The translations under genes were made by a program, and so were the position numbers. The notes under the pieces are model-generated. The model saw only the letters and a program-made list of their open reading frames with translations, did not search any database and was not told the origin of the DNA. A stretch of 64,000 nt of DNA from Alcanivorax sp. REN37. GTDB taxonomy: Bacteria > Pseudomonadota > Gammaproteobacteria > Pseudomonadales > Alcanivoracaceae. Below, in pieces: positions 35,151 through 46,189 of this stretch. Location of the stretch: positions 1,674,001-1,738,000 of the forward strand of contig NZ_JBGCUO010000001.1 of assembly GCF_041102775.1 (NCBI RefSeq), read 5' to 3'. How positions within the stretch are numbered: position 1 is the stretch's first letter; the number at the start of each line of letters is the position of its first letter.

Positions 35151-35330
35151 GTTCGCGTCCCCCAGCCCGCTTGGCGGGTGCATGGCCCGCCACGGTCATT
35201 GTCCTGATGGCAGGCCGCCCCGGTCCCCGATCCGGTGGCGCCCTGCGTTGCCGTTCAAAGCTGAAACGATGCGTCAACAATTGCCGGCAAGCAACTGACG
35301 GCGCAGCAATTTGCTAACCAGCACACGCTG

Positions 35331-36062
35331 TCAGTGCAGCGCCTCGCCATCCTGCTGTCGGCGCCACAGCGCGCCCTGCTCCAACTTCTTGCCGATCGCA
35401 TCGAGCTTTGCTTCGTGGGCCGCGAGTTCTTCTGCGCCGGCGTTGATCACCGGTAGCGGCGCCCGTGCGGCGAGCCGGCGAATTGGCTCCACCGCCTGTT
35501 CGCCGCTGCTGCTTTCCTGCCCACCCAGTGACAGCCGGGTCTGGCCGCCGGTCATCACCAGATACACTTCGGCGAGAATCTGCGAGTCGAGCAAGGCGCC
35601 GTGGTATTCACGATTGAAGTGGTCAATACCGTAGCGGCGGCACAGCGCATCCAGATTGTTTTTCTGGCCCGGATGCTTGGCGCGTGCGATTTGCAAGCTG
35701 TCGAGCACGCCGCAGCGCGCTTCCATTAGTGGCGCAATGCCGGCCAGCTTCAGCTCGTGATTGAGGAAGCCGATATCAAAGGCCGCGTTGTGAATGATCA
35801 ACTCGGCACCATCGACGAAGTCGAGAAACTGCTGCGCTACGGCAGCAAACAGCGGCTTGTCGGCGAGGAACTCCAGCGAGATGCCGTGCACGCGCTGGGC
35901 GTCCTCGTCAATGTCGCGCTGCGGATTCAAATACAGGTGCAAGTGGCGTCCGGTGACCCGGCGCCCGACCAGCTCCACACAACCGATCTCGATGATGCGG
36001 TGGCCCTCGGACGGTTCGAGGCCGGTGGTTTCGGTGTCCATCACAATCTGCCGCACACTCAT
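35331..36062 (-). CDS. dnaQ: DNA polymerase III epsilon subunit (3'-5' proofreading exonuclease)
   Basis: Proofreading subunit of the replicative polymerase, 243 residues. The DEDDh exonuclease motifs are MDTETTG (Asp9, Glu11), [15 protein letters not shown] and [16 protein letters not shown] (His and Asp). The C-terminal tail that binds the alpha subunit is present. Its ATG overlaps the stop of rnhA by 4 nt, so the pair is translationally coupled, as in other pseudomonads; in E. coli the two genes are divergent. Confidence 0.95.
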   Translation of the reverse strand: MSVRQIVMDTETTGLEPSEGHRIIEIGCVELVGRRVTGRHLHLYLNPQRDIDEDAQRVHGISLEFLADKPLFAAVAQQFLDFVDGAELIIHNAAFDIGFLNHELKLAGIAPLMEARCGVLDSLQIARAKHPGQKNNLDALCRRYGIDHFNREYHGALLDSQILAEVYLVMTGGQTRLSLGGQESSSGEQAVEPIRRLAARAPLPVINAGAEELAAHEAKLDAIGKKLEQGALWRRQQDGEALH

Positions 36063-36517
36063 GCGCCTTGCTGCTCCTGCTTGTTCAACAGTTCATCAAT
36101 ACCCCGGTTGGCCAACTGGTCGGCGCGCTCGTTGCCGGGGTCGCCATTGTGGCCACGCACCCAACGCCAGTCGACCCGGTGTTTGGCCGCTGCCGCATCC
36201 AGACGTTGCCACAGATCAGCATTCTTGACCGGTTCCTTGGCGGCAGTGCGCCACTGGCGTGCTTTCCAGTTCTTGAGCCATTCGCTCATACCTTTGCAGA
36301 CGTACTGGGAGTCAGTGAACAACACCACCTCACACGGCTGGCGCAGCGCCTCCAGGGCACAAATCGCCCCCATCAATTCCATGCGGTTGTTGGTGGTATC
36401 AGGCTCGCCGCCCCACATTTCCTTTTCATGTTGCCCGGCACGCAGCCAAGCGCCCCAGCCGCCCGGGCCGGGGTTACCGCGGCAAGCGCCGTCGGTATAG
36501 ATGGTGACTTGTTTCAA
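36059..36517 (-). CDS. rnhA: Ribonuclease HI
   Basis: Removes RNA from RNA-DNA hybrids. The protein is 152 residues if started at the TTG at 36517, giving (M)[19 protein letters not shown]. Active-site Asp9, the Glu in NNRMELMGA, the Asp in LFTDSQYV and the Asp in GNERADQLA are all present. AGGGA lies upstream of the TTG, and the longer open frame runs into the preceding methyltransferase gene without family resemblance. It precedes dnaQ by an ATGA overlap. Confidence 0.94.
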   Translation of the reverse strand: MKQVTIYTDGACRGNPGPGGWGAWLRAGQHEKEMWGGEPDTTNNRMELMGAICALEALRQPCEVVLFTDSQYVCKGMSEWLKNWKARQWRTAAKEPVKNADLWQRLDAAAAKHRVDWRWVRGHNGDPGNERADQLANRGIDELLNKQEQQGA

Positions 36518-36534
36518 CTCGGAATCCCTGATGC

Positions 36535-37308
36535 TCAATCCACCGGCCGCTGTCGCCGCTGCCAACGGGCCATTGGCACCGCAATCACGTTGGGCGCCTG
36601 TTCTGGCAAGGCAAAGCGCGGGCGCAACGGCCGCATCATGGCGGCGCGTTTGCGCGCTACCAGTACATAGAAGGCCCCATGCTGGGGCCAAAGACGACGA
36701 CCGATGCGCGACCACAGTCGCGCTAGCCGCCCTTGCCGAGCCCGGGGCAGGCCATATTCGCCGCCTTCCAAGCCGTCCACTTCACAGGCCAGTACCTGCA
36801 ACCAGTCACTGACCCGGTGCGGCCTGATGAAGCGGCCGCTCCAAGGTGCGGATCGACGCCGGCGCAGCAGCCGCGCCAGGCCCCAGAGACTGAGCGGCTG
36901 GAAACCAATCACCACCAGCGCCCCACCCGGCTGCAACGCACGAGAAACCTGCCCCAGCAACAGGTGCGGATCATCTTCGAAGTCGAGCGAATGGTGCAGC
37001 ACTACCAGATCCAAACACTGCGGCGGAATCGGCAGCTGCGACGGCCGTGCCTGCAGATCCGCACCCGCACTGGCGCTCAGCGTCCATGTCAGCGGCATCA
37101 CGCAGGACGACAGCAACGGCGGCGGCGTGCCGACACTGCATTGCAGTGCGCGGGTGCCCGGCAGTCGCGGTAACACCTCCGCCAACACCGCCTGCTGCTG
37201 CGCCAAGATCGACGCGCCCAACGGCTCCGCCAGCCAGCGGGAAAACTCGGCCGGCGTCTGCGGGGTGAGTTTGGCAAACGGAGATCGGATCAATCGTGGA
37301 AGTGCCAT
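36535..37308 (-). CDS. Class I SAM-dependent methyltransferase (gloB-rnhA interval type)
   Basis: Protein of 257 residues. The SAM-binding region is less canonical at motif I ([15 protein letters not shown]) but the downstream methyltransferase-11 elements are clear: [27 protein letters not shown] and [21 protein letters not shown]. This gene lies between gloB and rnhA in Pseudomonas as well (PA1814). Substrate unknown. ATG at 37308 is chosen over upstream codons because it fits the family start. It is divergent from gloB. Confidence 0.8.
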   Translation of the reverse strand: MALPRLIRSPFAKLTPQTPAEFSRWLAEPLGASILAQQQAVLAEVLPRLPGTRALQCSVGTPPPLLSSCVMPLTWTLSASAGADLQARPSQLPIPPQCLDLVVLHHSLDFEDDPHLLLGQVSRALQPGGALVVIGFQPLSLWGLARLLRRRRSAPWSGRFIRPHRVSDWLQVLACEVDGLEGGEYGLPRARQGRLARLWSRIGRRLWPQHGAFYVLVARKRAAMMRPLRPRFALPEQAPNVIAVPMARWQRRQRPVD

Positions 37309-37394
37309 GGCCACGCTCGCTCGTGATAAGGTCCCGAGTCTAATGCGGTTACCGCACACCTGCCACCGGCTGACCCGACGACAGGACTGCTGCC

Positions 37395-38171
37395 ATGCAA
37401 CTCCACCCGATTCCCGCTTTCGACGATAACTACATCTGGGCTTACAGCGACGCGGCCGGCCACACCGTGATCGTGGACCCCGGTCAGGCGCAGCCCGTGC
37501 TTGATTGGCTCGCCCGTGAGCAGCGCACGCTGAGCGCGGTGCTGATCACCCACCACCACGGCGACCATGTTGGCGGGCTGGCGGCGTTGCTGGCGGCACA
37601 CCCGGTGCCGGTCTACGGCCCCGCCCATCCCGCTATCCCGTGGGTGTCCACGGTGGTGGTCGACGGCGACCACATTCCGCTTGCGGCCCCAGCAGTGACG
37701 TTCTCGGTGCTGGCGGTGCCCGGCCACACCCTTACCCATCTGGCTTTCTTCACCGCCGACGGCGGCCAGCCCGTGCTGTTCCCTGGCGACACCCTGTTTG
37801 CCTCCGGCTGCGGCCGCCTGTTCGAAGGGACCCCAGCGCAGATGCTGGCCTCACTGGATCGGTTGGCGACGCTGCCCGCCGATACCCGCGTGTGCTGTGC
37901 CCACGAATACAGCCTCTCCAACGTGCGCTTTGCGCGCGCGGTGCTACCGACTGACAGCGCGCTCGCCGCCCGCCAGCAGCAGATGGAAGCCCAACGCGCC
38001 GCCCAGCAACCGACGCTGCCGGTGACGCTGGCCGACGAACTTTTGTGCAACCCGTTCCTACGCGCTGACGACCCACGCGTGCAGCAGGCGGTCGCCAGTG
38101 AAAGCGGACAACCGGTCGCTGACCGCACCGCTACATTTGCTGCCCTGCGCGCTTGGAAAGATCGCTTCTGA
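37395..38171 (+). CDS. gloB: Hydroxyacylglutathione hydrolase (glyoxalase II)
   Basis: Metallo-beta-lactamase-fold enzyme of 258 residues that hydrolyses S-lactoylglutathione, the second step of methylglyoxal detoxification. The binuclear metal motif is THHHGDHVGG (His53, His55, Asp57, His58). PGHTLTHLAFF, FPGDTLFASGCGRLFEGTP and CCAHEYSLSNVRFA supply the remaining ligands and the glutathione-binding residues. The start MQLHPIPAFDDNYIW is typical. Confidence 0.95.
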   Translation: MQLHPIPAFDDNYIWAYSDAAGHTVIVDPGQAQPVLDWLAREQRTLSAVLITHHHGDHVGGLAALLAAHPVPVYGPAHPAIPWVSTVVVDGDHIPLAAPAVTFSVLAVPGHTLTHLAFFTADGGQPVLFPGDTLFASGCGRLFEGTPAQMLASLDRLATLPADTRVCCAHEYSLSNVRFARAVLPTDSALAARQQQMEAQRAAQQPTLPVTLADELLCNPFLRADDPRVQQAVASESGQPVADRTATFAALRAWKDRF

Positions 38172-38247
38172 CTCGCCGCCGTTCAGGTAAAAAAGCTCCT
38201 TTTTGCATGAAACTCTGCCACTGACTGGTTAAGGTGACGGCAATCGC

Positions 38248-38270
38248 GGCAACGCCCGGGGGGCGTTGCC
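38248..38270. terminator. GC hairpin between gloB and betT
   Basis: GGCAACGCCC (38248-38257) pairs with GGGCGTTGCC (38261-38270) around GGG. A partly T-rich stretch (CCATTTT) follows. It could end the gloB transcript or lie in the betT leader. Confidence 0.5.
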
Positions 38271-38305
38271 ATGCCATTTTCCTCCAACCCAGGCAGGCCA
38301 AGCAC

Positions 38306-40369
38306 ATGCCCACACCCGCCACACCCAAGCGCAGCACTATCCTTGCGCCGGTGTTCTATCCCGCCATTGCCGTGATCGCCCTGCTGGTGATCGGCACCAT
38401 CGCCCAGCCCCAGCGGGCAGCCGAATTGTTCGGCCATATGCTCAGTTACTTCACCACCAACTTCGGCTGGTTCTACATGCTGTCGGTGGCGGTTTTCCTA
38501 GTGTTTATTGTGATCGTGGCGCTGTCGAAGTGGGGCCATATCAAGCTCGGACCGGACCACGCTGAGCCGGAATACAGCTTCCCGGCCTGGTTTGCGATGC
38601 TGTTTTCCACCGGCTACGGGGTGGCGCTGTTGTTCTTCGGCGTCGCCGAACCGGTGCTCCACTACGCTTCACCGCCGGCGGGTGCGGCGCTGACACTGGA
38701 CTCCGCCCAGCAAGCGATGCAGATCGCGTTCTTCCACTGGGGCTTCCACATCTGGGCCATTTACGGGTTGGTCGGATTGGTGCTGTCGTACTTTGCCTTC
38801 CGCCACGGCCTGCCGCTGTCCATGCGCTCAGCGCTTTACCCGATCTTCGGCGAACGCATCCACGGGCCGGTGGGCCATGTCGTGGATGTGGCGGCGCTGC
38901 TCGGCACCATGTTCGGCATCGCCACCACACTTGGGTTGTCGGTAATCCAGATCAACACCGGCCTGCACTACCTGTGGCCAGACATCCCAGTCAGTGTCGG
39001 CGTGCAGGTCATCGCTATCGCCATCATTAGCGGGTTGGCGACGATTTCGGTGGCGGCGGGCATGGACAAAGGCATTAAGCGTCTGTCGATGATCAATATC
39101 GTGCTGGCGTTGGCGCTGATGATCTTCGTGTTTGTCACCGGCCCCTCGGTGTTCATCCTTGAAACCTTCCTGCAGAACACCGGCAGCTACCTCAACAACA
39201 TCGTCGCCCGGACTTTTAACCTGCAGGCCTACAGCCGCACCGACTGGATCGGTAACTGGACGCTGTTCATCTTCGGCTGGACCATCGCCTGGGCGCCCTT
39301 TGTCGGGCTGTTCATCGCCAAGATCAGCCGTGGCCGCACCATCCGCGAATTCGTGTTTGGGGTAATGCTGGTGCCGGCGTTCTTCACCTTCCTGTGGTTC
39401 TCGGTGTTCGGTGATACCGCCCTGCACCTGATCATTGTCGACGGCTACACCGAGCTGATCAGCCAAGTGCAGCAGGATGAAGCCATCGCGCTGTTCAAGC
39501 TGTTCGAGCAACTACCGCTGACCAAGCTAGTGTCATTCGTGGCGGTGGTGCTGATCTCGATCTTCTTTGTGACCTCGGCCGACTCCGGCGCGCTGGTGAT
39601 GGATTCGCTGGCCTCCGGGGGCACGCCGGTGACGCCGGTTTGGCAGCGCATCTTCTGGTCCGCCACTGCTGGCGTAGTGGCTTCGGTGTTGCTATTGGCT
39701 GGCGGTCTGAAAGCGCTGCAGGCCATGACCGTCGCCACCGCTCTGCCGTTCGCCATCATCATGCTGATGGCCGCTGCCGGCATGTGGCGTGCGATGGTGA
39801 TCGAGGGCCACCAAGAGACCAGTCTGCAGACCGACAACAAGAAAAACACTGGCGCTAACCTGCCGTGGAAGAAGCGATTGCTGCGTTTGATTGATTACCC
39901 CACCCGCGAACCGGTGGCGCAGTTCATCTCCAGCACCGTGCTGCAGAGCCTGTACCGGGTGCGCTACGGCCTACTGGAGCAAGGCTGGCCAGCGGAAGTG
40001 GTGTTCGATGAAGAAAGCGTGCGCGCGTGGATCGAGGTGGTGAAGGAGGACAAGGTCGACTTCCTCTATGAAGTGCGGCTGCGTGCCCATCCACGCCCGG
40101 ACTTTGCTGAGCAGCAGGACGACACCGACGACAGCATCGACCCCAATTACTATCGCGCCGAGGTGTTCCTACGCCGAGGTGGCCAGTCCTACGACCTGTT
40201 TGGCTACGAAGGTCAGGATGTGATCCGCGACGTACTCGACCAGTTCGAGAATTACCTGCAGTTCCTTGATGTATCGCCCGGCAGTCTGCCGTGGAAACGC
40301 TTCAACGTGGATACGCCATACACCGACGGCAACGGCGACCAGCCGGACCCCAACACTCCCGCCTCTTGA
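38306..40369 (+). CDS. betT: BCCT-family choline/betaine transporter BetT
   Basis: Secondary transporter of 687 residues: twelve hydrophobic helices (about 15-510), then a long hydrophilic C-terminal domain (about 525-687) that senses osmotic state in BetT-type carriers. The BCCT signature is seen around GWTIAWAPFVGLFIAKISRG, and the Gly/Thr stretch TSADSGALVMDSL is present. The long tail points to BetT (choline) over shorter BetP/OpuD carriers. ATG at 38306 gives the usual start. No betAB genes are adjacent. Confidence 0.87.
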   Translation: MPTPATPKRSTILAPVFYPAIAVIALLVIGTIAQPQRAAELFGHMLSYFTTNFGWFYMLSVAVFLVFIVIVALSKWGHIKLGPDHAEPEYSFPAWFAMLFSTGYGVALLFFGVAEPVLHYASPPAGAALTLDSAQQAMQIAFFHWGFHIWAIYGLVGLVLSYFAFRHGLPLSMRSALYPIFGERIHGPVGHVVDVAALLGTMFGIATTLGLSVIQINTGLHYLWPDIPVSVGVQVIAIAIISGLATISVAAGMDKGIKRLSMINIVLALALMIFVFVTGPSVFILETFLQNTGSYLNNIVARTFNLQAYSRTDWIGNWTLFIFGWTIAWAPFVGLFIAKISRGRTIREFVFGVMLVPAFFTFLWFSVFGDTALHLIIVDGYTELISQVQQDEAIALFKLFEQLPLTKLVSFVAVVLISIFFVTSADSGALVMDSLASGGTPVTPVWQRIFWSATAGVVASVLLLAGGLKALQAMTVATALPFAIIMLMAAAGMWRAMVIEGHQETSLQTDNKKNTGANLPWKKRLLRLIDYPTREPVAQFISSTVLQSLYRVRYGLLEQGWPAEVVFDEESVRAWIEVVKEDKVDFLYEVRLRAHPRPDFAEQQDDTDDSIDPNYYRAEVFLRRGGQSYDLFGYEGQDVIRDVLDQFENYLQFLDVSPGSLPWKRFNVDTPYTDGNGDQPDPNTPAS

Positions 40370-40375
40370 CCGCTT

Positions 40376-40401
40376 GCGGGGGCGCCGTCCGGTGCCCCCG
40401 C
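40376..40401. terminator. GC-rich hairpin after betT
   Basis: GCGGGGGC (40376-40383) pairs with GCCCCCGC (40394-40401) around ten bases, 7 nt after the betT stop. It lacks a T-tract. Confidence 0.4.
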
Positions 40402-40558
40402 CCTCCACTGACTCGGTCCAAGCGACCACTGGCGCACAGTTTTCTCCGCTCGGCGGCCATAAGGGTCGCTGCCCGGCGATGGAGCCGGTATCCTGCCGCG
40501 ATCTTTTTTACAATCGGCGCCCACCTAGCGCGCCGCAGGGACCGACGGAGCTCCATCG

Positions 40559-42142
40559 ATGACATCCCGTGCTGTGCTACTGGTCGGCGCGCTGGGCAGC
40601 CTGTTAACCGGCTGCACCCTGACCTCGCCGCTCGACCAGCTGGCACCGATGCCGGCACACACCATGTCGGCCCAGGCTGAACACGACGCTGATATCCTAG
40701 AAACCCGCCCGCGGCTGGCGTTGACCGCACCGGTCCCCAAGACCGAGCCCGATCTCTGGCAGCGCCTGCGCGCTGGTTTCACCCTCACCGATCCAACGAC
40801 ACAACAGCCACGCATCGACGCCCAGCGCCGTTGGCTGCTGCAGCATCCTCGCTACTTCGACCAGGTGTTCCAGCGCGGCGAGCGCTACCTGCACCACATC
40901 ATTAGTGAAGCAGAGCGCCGTGACATGCCACTGGAGCTGGCGCTGTTGCCGGTAGTGGAAAGTGCTTTCGACCCGTTCGCCTACTCCCACGGTCAGGCCG
41001 CCGGCCCGTGGCAGTTTGTGCCCTCTACAGGTCGCCATTTCGGGCTGGAGCAAGATTGGTGGCAGGACCAGCGGCGCGACATCCTGCTGTCTACCGATGC
41101 CGCCCTCACCTATCTGAGCCAACTGGCACGCCGCTTCGACGGCGACTGGCTGCTGGCGTTAGCCGCCTACAATGCCGGCGGCGGCACCGTAAACCGCGCG
41201 CGCACCCGCAACCTGCAACAAGGTCGCGCTACTGATTTTTGGAGCCTGGAACTGCCGCGCGAGACCATGGCGTATGTGCCACGTTTGCTGGCACTGGCCC
41301 AACTGGTGCGCGACCCTGATGAGCATCAGCTGACCCTACCACCGCTCACCGATCAGCCCTATTTTGAGGTGGTGAACACCGGCGGGCAGATCGACCTGTC
41401 AGAGGCCGCCAAGCTCGCCGGCATGTCACTGGATGAACTCTACCTGCTGAACCCGGCCTACAACCGCTGGGCCACCGCGCCACAGGGCCCGCACCGACTG
41501 CTGGTGCCGGTCGCGCAAGCCGAAGCATTGCGCGCCGGTCTCGCGGCGCTGCCGCCGGAGCAGCGGCTGCGCTGGCAGCGTCACACCATTGCCCGCGGCG
41601 ATACCCTCAGCGGCATCGCCCAACAACACGGCACCACCGCCGCGGTGCTGCGTGAAGTGAACAAGCTGAACGGCAATAACATCGTCGCCGGCCGCACGTT
41701 GATGATTCCGCAGCCGGCCGCCGGCCAGCGTTACGCACTCAGTGCCGAACAGCGTCTGAGTCGGCAGCAGGATCGCCCCCGCAGCGGACGCCAGCAGCAG
41801 CGCCATGCAGTCCAACCGGGCGAATCACTGTGGCAGATCGCTCGGCGCTACGGCGTGCAGGTGCAGGAATTGGCGGCCTGGAACCAGATGGCCCCGGCCG
41901 ACACCCTGCGCACTGGCCAGCAACTGGTGGTGTGGACACCTGCCACGCAGTCGACCAGCGCCGCCCCCAGTACCGTACGCCCGGTGCACTACGCGGTACG
42001 CCGGGGCGACTCGCTGTCGACCATTGCCAACCGCTTCAATGTGTCGGTGAGTGAAATCAACCGCTGGAACCGGCTGCAGGGATCACTGCTGCAACCGGGC
42101 CAAGCGTTGACCCTCTATGTGGATGTTCGCAACAGCCGCTAA
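40559..42142 (+). CDS. mltD: Membrane-bound lytic murein transglycosylase D
   Basis: Lipoprotein of 527 residues that cleaves peptidoglycan. Signal peptide with lipobox LTGC (Cys19); SLT domain at about 110-230 with catalytic Glu in LPVVESAFDPFAYS and motifs GQAAGPWQFVPSTGRHFGL and ALAAYNAGGGTVNRA. Three LysM murein-binding repeats follow, beginning RHTIARGDTLSGIAQ, RHAVQPGESLWQIAR and HYAVRRGDSLSTIAN. GGAG lies upstream of the ATG. It lies directly before the peptide-import operon, as in P. aeruginosa (PA1812). Confidence 0.95.
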   Translation: MTSRAVLLVGALGSLLTGCTLTSPLDQLAPMPAHTMSAQAEHDADILETRPRLALTAPVPKTEPDLWQRLRAGFTLTDPTTQQPRIDAQRRWLLQHPRYFDQVFQRGERYLHHIISEAERRDMPLELALLPVVESAFDPFAYSHGQAAGPWQFVPSTGRHFGLEQDWWQDQRRDILLSTDAALTYLSQLARRFDGDWLLALAAYNAGGGTVNRARTRNLQQGRATDFWSLELPRETMAYVPRLLALAQLVRDPDEHQLTLPPLTDQPYFEVVNTGGQIDLSEAAKLAGMSLDELYLLNPAYNRWATAPQGPHRLLVPVAQAEALRAGLAALPPEQRLRWQRHTIARGDTLSGIAQQHGTTAAVLREVNKLNGNNIVAGRTLMIPQPAAGQRYALSAEQRLSRQQDRPRSGRQQQRHAVQPGESLWQIARRYGVQVQELAAWNQMAPADTLRTGQQLVVWTPATQSTSAAPSTVRPVHYAVRRGDSLSTIANRFNVSVSEINRWNRLQGSLLQPGQALTLYVDVRNSR

Positions 42143-42285
42143 CCTCCTCTCTGCTGCCCACACCGGTCTGGCTTTGTGGCACTATCTGCCGATTGCTGCA
42201 TCGCCGCCGGTGCTGAACCCCGCGCCCGTTCTGTGGTCTTTTGATAGCGCCGGGATGCCCACGGCAGAAGAAAAATGAGGACTTT

Positions 42286-44067
42286 ATGAGACTGCTGCTT
42301 GTTTTGGCCCTGCCTCTGCTGTGGGCGCCAGTTGCCCACGCCGCGCCCCAGCATGCCCAAGCCATGTATGGCGCGCCCAAATACAGTGCCGGCTTCAGCC
42401 ATTTCGACTACGTCAATCCAGACGCCCCCAAAGGCGGCACCCTGCGCCGTCACACAGTGGGCAGCTTTGATTCACTGAATCCGTTTATTCCGCGCGGCAC
42501 GCCCGCCGCCGGCCTCGGCTATCTGTACGACACGCTGACCGTGGCGTCCGATGACGAGCCTTTCACCCAGTACGGCCTGCTGGCCGAGACCATCGACATT
42601 GCCGACGATCGCAGCAGTGTCACCTACCGGCTGCGCCCACAGGCCCGCTTTGCCGATGGCAGCCCGGTCACCGCTGAGGACGTGGTGTTCTCGTTCCACG
42701 CACTGGTGGAAAAAGGGTCGCCGCTGTACGCCTTCTACTACCACGACGTTGAGAAAGTAGAAGCGCTGGATGCACACACCGTGCGCTTCTCGTTCGCCGC
42801 CGGTGAAAATCAGGAGCTGGCGTTGATCGTCGGCCAGCTGCAAGTACTGCCGAAACATTACTGGGCCGAGCGCGATTTCAGCCGTGGCACGCTGGAGCCG
42901 CCGCTGGGCAGCGGACCCTACCGCGCGGTGACGGTGGAAGCCGGCAAACGCATCGTTTACCAACGCCGCGATGATTACTGGGGCAAGGATCTGGCGGTGA
43001 ACCGCGGCCGCTATAACTTTGACCGCATCAGCTTTGAGTACTACCTCGATGACACGGTCGCGTTGGAAGCCTTCAAGGCCGGTCGCTACGACCTGCGCCA
43101 GGAACAGAGCGCCGCCAACTGGGCCAATGGTTATCAGGGGCCGGCGCTGAGCCGCGGTGATATCATCCTCGAGACCTTCCAACACCAGCTGCCGACCGGC
43201 ATGCAAGGCACCGTGTTCAACCTGCGCCGACCGCTGTTCCAAGATCCGGTACTGCGTGAAGCGCTGGGTTATGCGTTCGATTTCGAATGGACCAACCAGA
43301 ATATCTTTCACGGCCAGTACCGCCGTACTCGCAGTTACTTCCAAAATTCCGAACTGGCGGCCACTGGCCTGCCCTCGGCAGCAGAGTTAGCCCTGCTGAC
43401 GCCGCTGCGCGACCAGTTACCGGCGCGGGTGTTTACCGAGGCTTACCAACCGCCGGTGACCGACGGTAGTGGCCGACCACGCGCCAACCTGATGGTGGCA
43501 CAGAAGATGCTGCGCGATGCCGGCTACACCTTGGTGGACAAACAGCTGCACACCCCGGATGGCAAGCCAGTACAGTTTGAGATCCTGCTCGACAACCCGG
43601 TGTTCGAACGGGTGATCCAGCCACTGGTGCGCAACCTGGCCACCCTCGGCGTGCGCGCCACCGTGCGCCGTGTCGACCAGCCGCAATACGTGGAGCGCAA
43701 ACGCCGCTTTGATTTCGACATGCTGATCGACGTATTCCCGCAATCCAATTCGCCGGGCAATGAGCAGCGTGACTTCTGGTCGTCGTCCGCCGCTGACCGG
43801 CCTGATTCGCGCAACACCCTCGGCCTTAAAGACCCGGCCATTGATCAGTTGGTGGAAAATGTGATCCGCGCGCCGGATCGTGCGGCACTGGTCACCGCCA
43901 CCCGCGCGCTGGACCGGGCGCTGCAGTGGGGCCATTACGTGATTCCCAACTGGTACTTGGACCGCTTCCGGTTGGCCTACTCGCGTCATCTGGCCCATCC
44001 AGACGGCAACGCCCCTTACGGGCTGCCGCTGGATGCGTGGTGGGATCAACGCCAGGTCACCCGATGA
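42286..44067 (+). CDS. yejA: Peptide ABC transporter substrate-binding protein (YejA/NppA-like)
   Basis: Periplasmic binding protein of 593 residues with signal peptide 1-19 (ending AHA). SBP_bac_5 features include [39 protein letters not shown] and [20 protein letters not shown]. The opening segment is characteristic of the YejA group. Relatives bind oligopeptides, murein peptides or microcin C, and the P. aeruginosa Npp system takes up peptidyl nucleoside antibiotics. GAGG precedes the ATG. The permease gene starts within its last codon (ATGA overlap). Only one binding-protein gene is present, where I recall two in P. aeruginosa. Confidence 0.9.
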   Translation: MRLLLVLALPLLWAPVAHAAPQHAQAMYGAPKYSAGFSHFDYVNPDAPKGGTLRRHTVGSFDSLNPFIPRGTPAAGLGYLYDTLTVASDDEPFTQYGLLAETIDIADDRSSVTYRLRPQARFADGSPVTAEDVVFSFHALVEKGSPLYAFYYHDVEKVEALDAHTVRFSFAAGENQELALIVGQLQVLPKHYWAERDFSRGTLEPPLGSGPYRAVTVEAGKRIVYQRRDDYWGKDLAVNRGRYNFDRISFEYYLDDTVALEAFKAGRYDLRQEQSAANWANGYQGPALSRGDIILETFQHQLPTGMQGTVFNLRRPLFQDPVLREALGYAFDFEWTNQNIFHGQYRRTRSYFQNSELAATGLPSAAELALLTPLRDQLPARVFTEAYQPPVTDGSGRPRANLMVAQKMLRDAGYTLVDKQLHTPDGKPVQFEILLDNPVFERVIQPLVRNLATLGVRATVRRVDQPQYVERKRRFDFDMLIDVFPQSNSPGNEQRDFWSSSAADRPDSRNTLGLKDPAIDQLVENVIRAPDRAALVTATRALDRALQWGHYVIPNWYLDRFRLAYSRHLAHPDGNAPYGLPLDAWWDQRQVTR

Positions 44068-45161
44068 GTCGCTATCTGCTGCGTCGTCTGCTGCTGATTG
44101 TGCCGACGCTGTTCGGCATCCTGCTGCTTAACTTCATGGTGATTCAGGCCGCTCCCGGCGGCCCGGTGGAACGCATGATCGCCCAGCTCAAAGGCAATCA
44201 TACCGGCGCCGCCGCGCAGTTCGGCGGCGGAGGCGGCGGCGACCTAATGGGCCGCCCGCACAGTAGCCACGACCAGACCGGCTACCGCGGGGCCCAAGGG
44301 CTACCACCTGAGTTAATCGCTCGCATTGAACAATTGTACGGTTTCGACAAGCCGGCGCCGGAGCGCTTTGCCTTGATGGTGAAGAACTACGCCACCCTCA
44401 ATTTCGGCGACAGTTATTTCCGCGACCGCTCAGTGGTGGAACTGATCGCCGAGCGGCTGCCGGTGTCCATTTCGCTCGGATTGTGGAGCACCTTACTGAC
44501 CTACCTGGTGTCAATTCCGCTTGGCATCCGCAAGGCCGTACGCCACGGCACCCCATTCGACACTTGGAGCAGCATGGCGGTGATCATCGGCTACGCGATT
44601 CCGAGTTTCCTGTTCGGTCTACTGCTGGTGGTGCTGTTCGCCGGCGGTAGCTATTTGGAGTGGTTCCCGCTGCGCGGACTCACCTCCGAAAACTGGGCCG
44701 ACCTCAGCCCGCTGGGGAAGGCAGCGGACTACCTGTGGCACATCACACTGCCAACCATTGCCATCGTCATTGGCCACTTCGCTACCCTTACTATGCTCAC
44801 CAAGAACTCGTTCTTGGATGAAGTCAGCAAACTGTACGTCCAAACCGCCCGCGCCAAGGGACTGACCGAGCGCCAGGTGCTGTACCGCCATGTGTTCCGC
44901 AACGCCATGCTGATCGTGATCGCCGGCCTCCCGGCGGCGTTTATCTCGCTGTTTTTCACTGGCTCGCTGCTGATCGAGTATGTGTTCTCGCTTGATGGCC
45001 TCGGCCTGCTCGGTTTTGAGGCGGTAATCGAGCGCGATTACCCAGTGGTGTTCGGCACCCTGTTCATCTTCACCTTGATCGGCTTGGTGCTGAAACTGGT
45101 CAGCGATCTCACCTATATGTGGGTGGACCCGCGCATCGATTTCGAACGGAGGTCGGTGTGA
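44064..45161 (+). CDS. yejB: Peptide ABC transporter permease (YejB-like)
   Basis: Integral membrane permease of 365 residues with six helices. The conserved EAA loop is [23 protein letters not shown]. An unusual Gly/His-rich insert at about 50-75 ([18 protein letters not shown]) lies in the first periplasmic loop; this insert is common in the YejB group. It overlaps both the binding-protein gene and yejE. Confidence 0.92.
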   Translation: MSRYLLRRLLLIVPTLFGILLLNFMVIQAAPGGPVERMIAQLKGNHTGAAAQFGGGGGGDLMGRPHSSHDQTGYRGAQGLPPELIARIEQLYGFDKPAPERFALMVKNYATLNFGDSYFRDRSVVELIAERLPVSISLGLWSTLLTYLVSIPLGIRKAVRHGTPFDTWSSMAVIIGYAIPSFLFGLLLVVLFAGGSYLEWFPLRGLTSENWADLSPLGKAADYLWHITLPTIAIVIGHFATLTMLTKNSFLDEVSKLYVQTARAKGLTERQVLYRHVFRNAMLIVIAGLPAAFISLFFTGSLLIEYVFSLDGLGLLGFEAVIERDYPVVFGTLFIFTLIGLVLKLVSDLTYMWVDPRIDFERRSV

Positions 45162-46189
45162 TGCTGAAAGTGAGTCCGGTGATGCGCCGCCAATGGGCAG
45201 CGTTCCGCGCCAACCGCCGCGGTTATTGGGCGCTGTGGCTGTTTGCGCTGCTGGCAGTGCTGGCGCTGGGCGCGCGCTTCATTGCCAATGAGCGACCGCT
45301 GTTGGTGCAGTTCCAAGGCGACTGGTATACCCCGGTGCTGGTGAGCTACCCGGAAACCACCTTCGGCGGCTTCTTCGATACCGAGGCCAATTACCGTGAC
45401 CCGGTGGTGCAGGAACTGATTAACGCCGATGGCTGGATGCTGTGGCCGCTAATTCGCTTCGATCACACCACCATCAACTACGACTTGCAGGTACCAAGCC
45501 CCGCGCCACCGTCCGCGGAAAACTGGCTCGGCACCGACAACCAAGGCCGCGATGTGCTGGCGCGCATCCTCTACGGCTACCGCACCTCGATTCTGTTTGG
45601 CCTGTTGCTGATGGCGGCCAGTGCAGTGATCGGCATCGCCGTGGGCGCGGTGCAAGGGTACTACGGCGGCTGGACTGATTTGGTCAGCCAACGGCTGATC
45701 GAAGTGTGGTCGAGCATGCCGATCCTGTACTTGATCATCATACTGTCGAGTTTCGTGGTGCCCAGCTTCTGGTCACTGCTGGTGATCTTGCTGCTGTTCT
45801 CGTGGATGGCGCTGTCGGACTTGGTGCGCGCAGAGTTCCTGCGCTGCCGCAACCTCGACTATGTACGTGCCGCCCAAGCCCTGGGGGTCTCGGCGCCGGT
45901 GGTGATGTTCCGCCATATCCTGCCCAACGCCATGGTGGCGACGCTGACGTTCATGCCGTTCATCGTCAACGGCGCCATCGTCACCCTCACCACGCTGGAC
46001 TTCATGGGCTTCGGATTGCCGGCCAGCTCGCCGTCGCTGGGCGAACTGCTGGCACAGGGCAAAGCCAACCTGCACGCCCCCTGGCTGGCGCTGTCCGGCT
46101 TCATAGCTCTGGCGCTGCTGCTGTCACTGCTGATCTTTATCGGCGAAGCAGTGCGCGATGCGTTCGATCCGAGGAAGTACCTGGCATGA
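45161..46189 (+). CDS. yejE: Peptide ABC transporter permease (YejE-like)
   Basis: Second permease of 342 residues. A first helix (about 20-40) is followed by a large periplasmic segment containing QFQGDWYTPVLVSYPETTFG, a YejE hallmark, then five helices. ENWLGTDNQGRDVLARILYG and AAQALGVSAPVVMFRHILPNAM (EAA loop) are conserved. ATG at 45161 has GGAGG upstream and shares one base with the yejB stop. The ATPase gene start overlaps its end by 4 nt. Confidence 0.92.
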   Translation: MLKVSPVMRRQWAAFRANRRGYWALWLFALLAVLALGARFIANERPLLVQFQGDWYTPVLVSYPETTFGGFFDTEANYRDPVVQELINADGWMLWPLIRFDHTTINYDLQVPSPAPPSAENWLGTDNQGRDVLARILYGYRTSILFGLLLMAASAVIGIAVGAVQGYYGGWTDLVSQRLIEVWSSMPILYLIIILSSFVVPSFWSLLVILLLFSWMALSDLVRAEFLRCRNLDYVRAAQALGVSAPVVMFRHILPNAMVATLTFMPFIVNGAIVTLTTLDFMGFGLPASSPSLGELLAQGKANLHAPWLALSGFIALALLLSLLIFIGEAVRDAFDPRKYLA

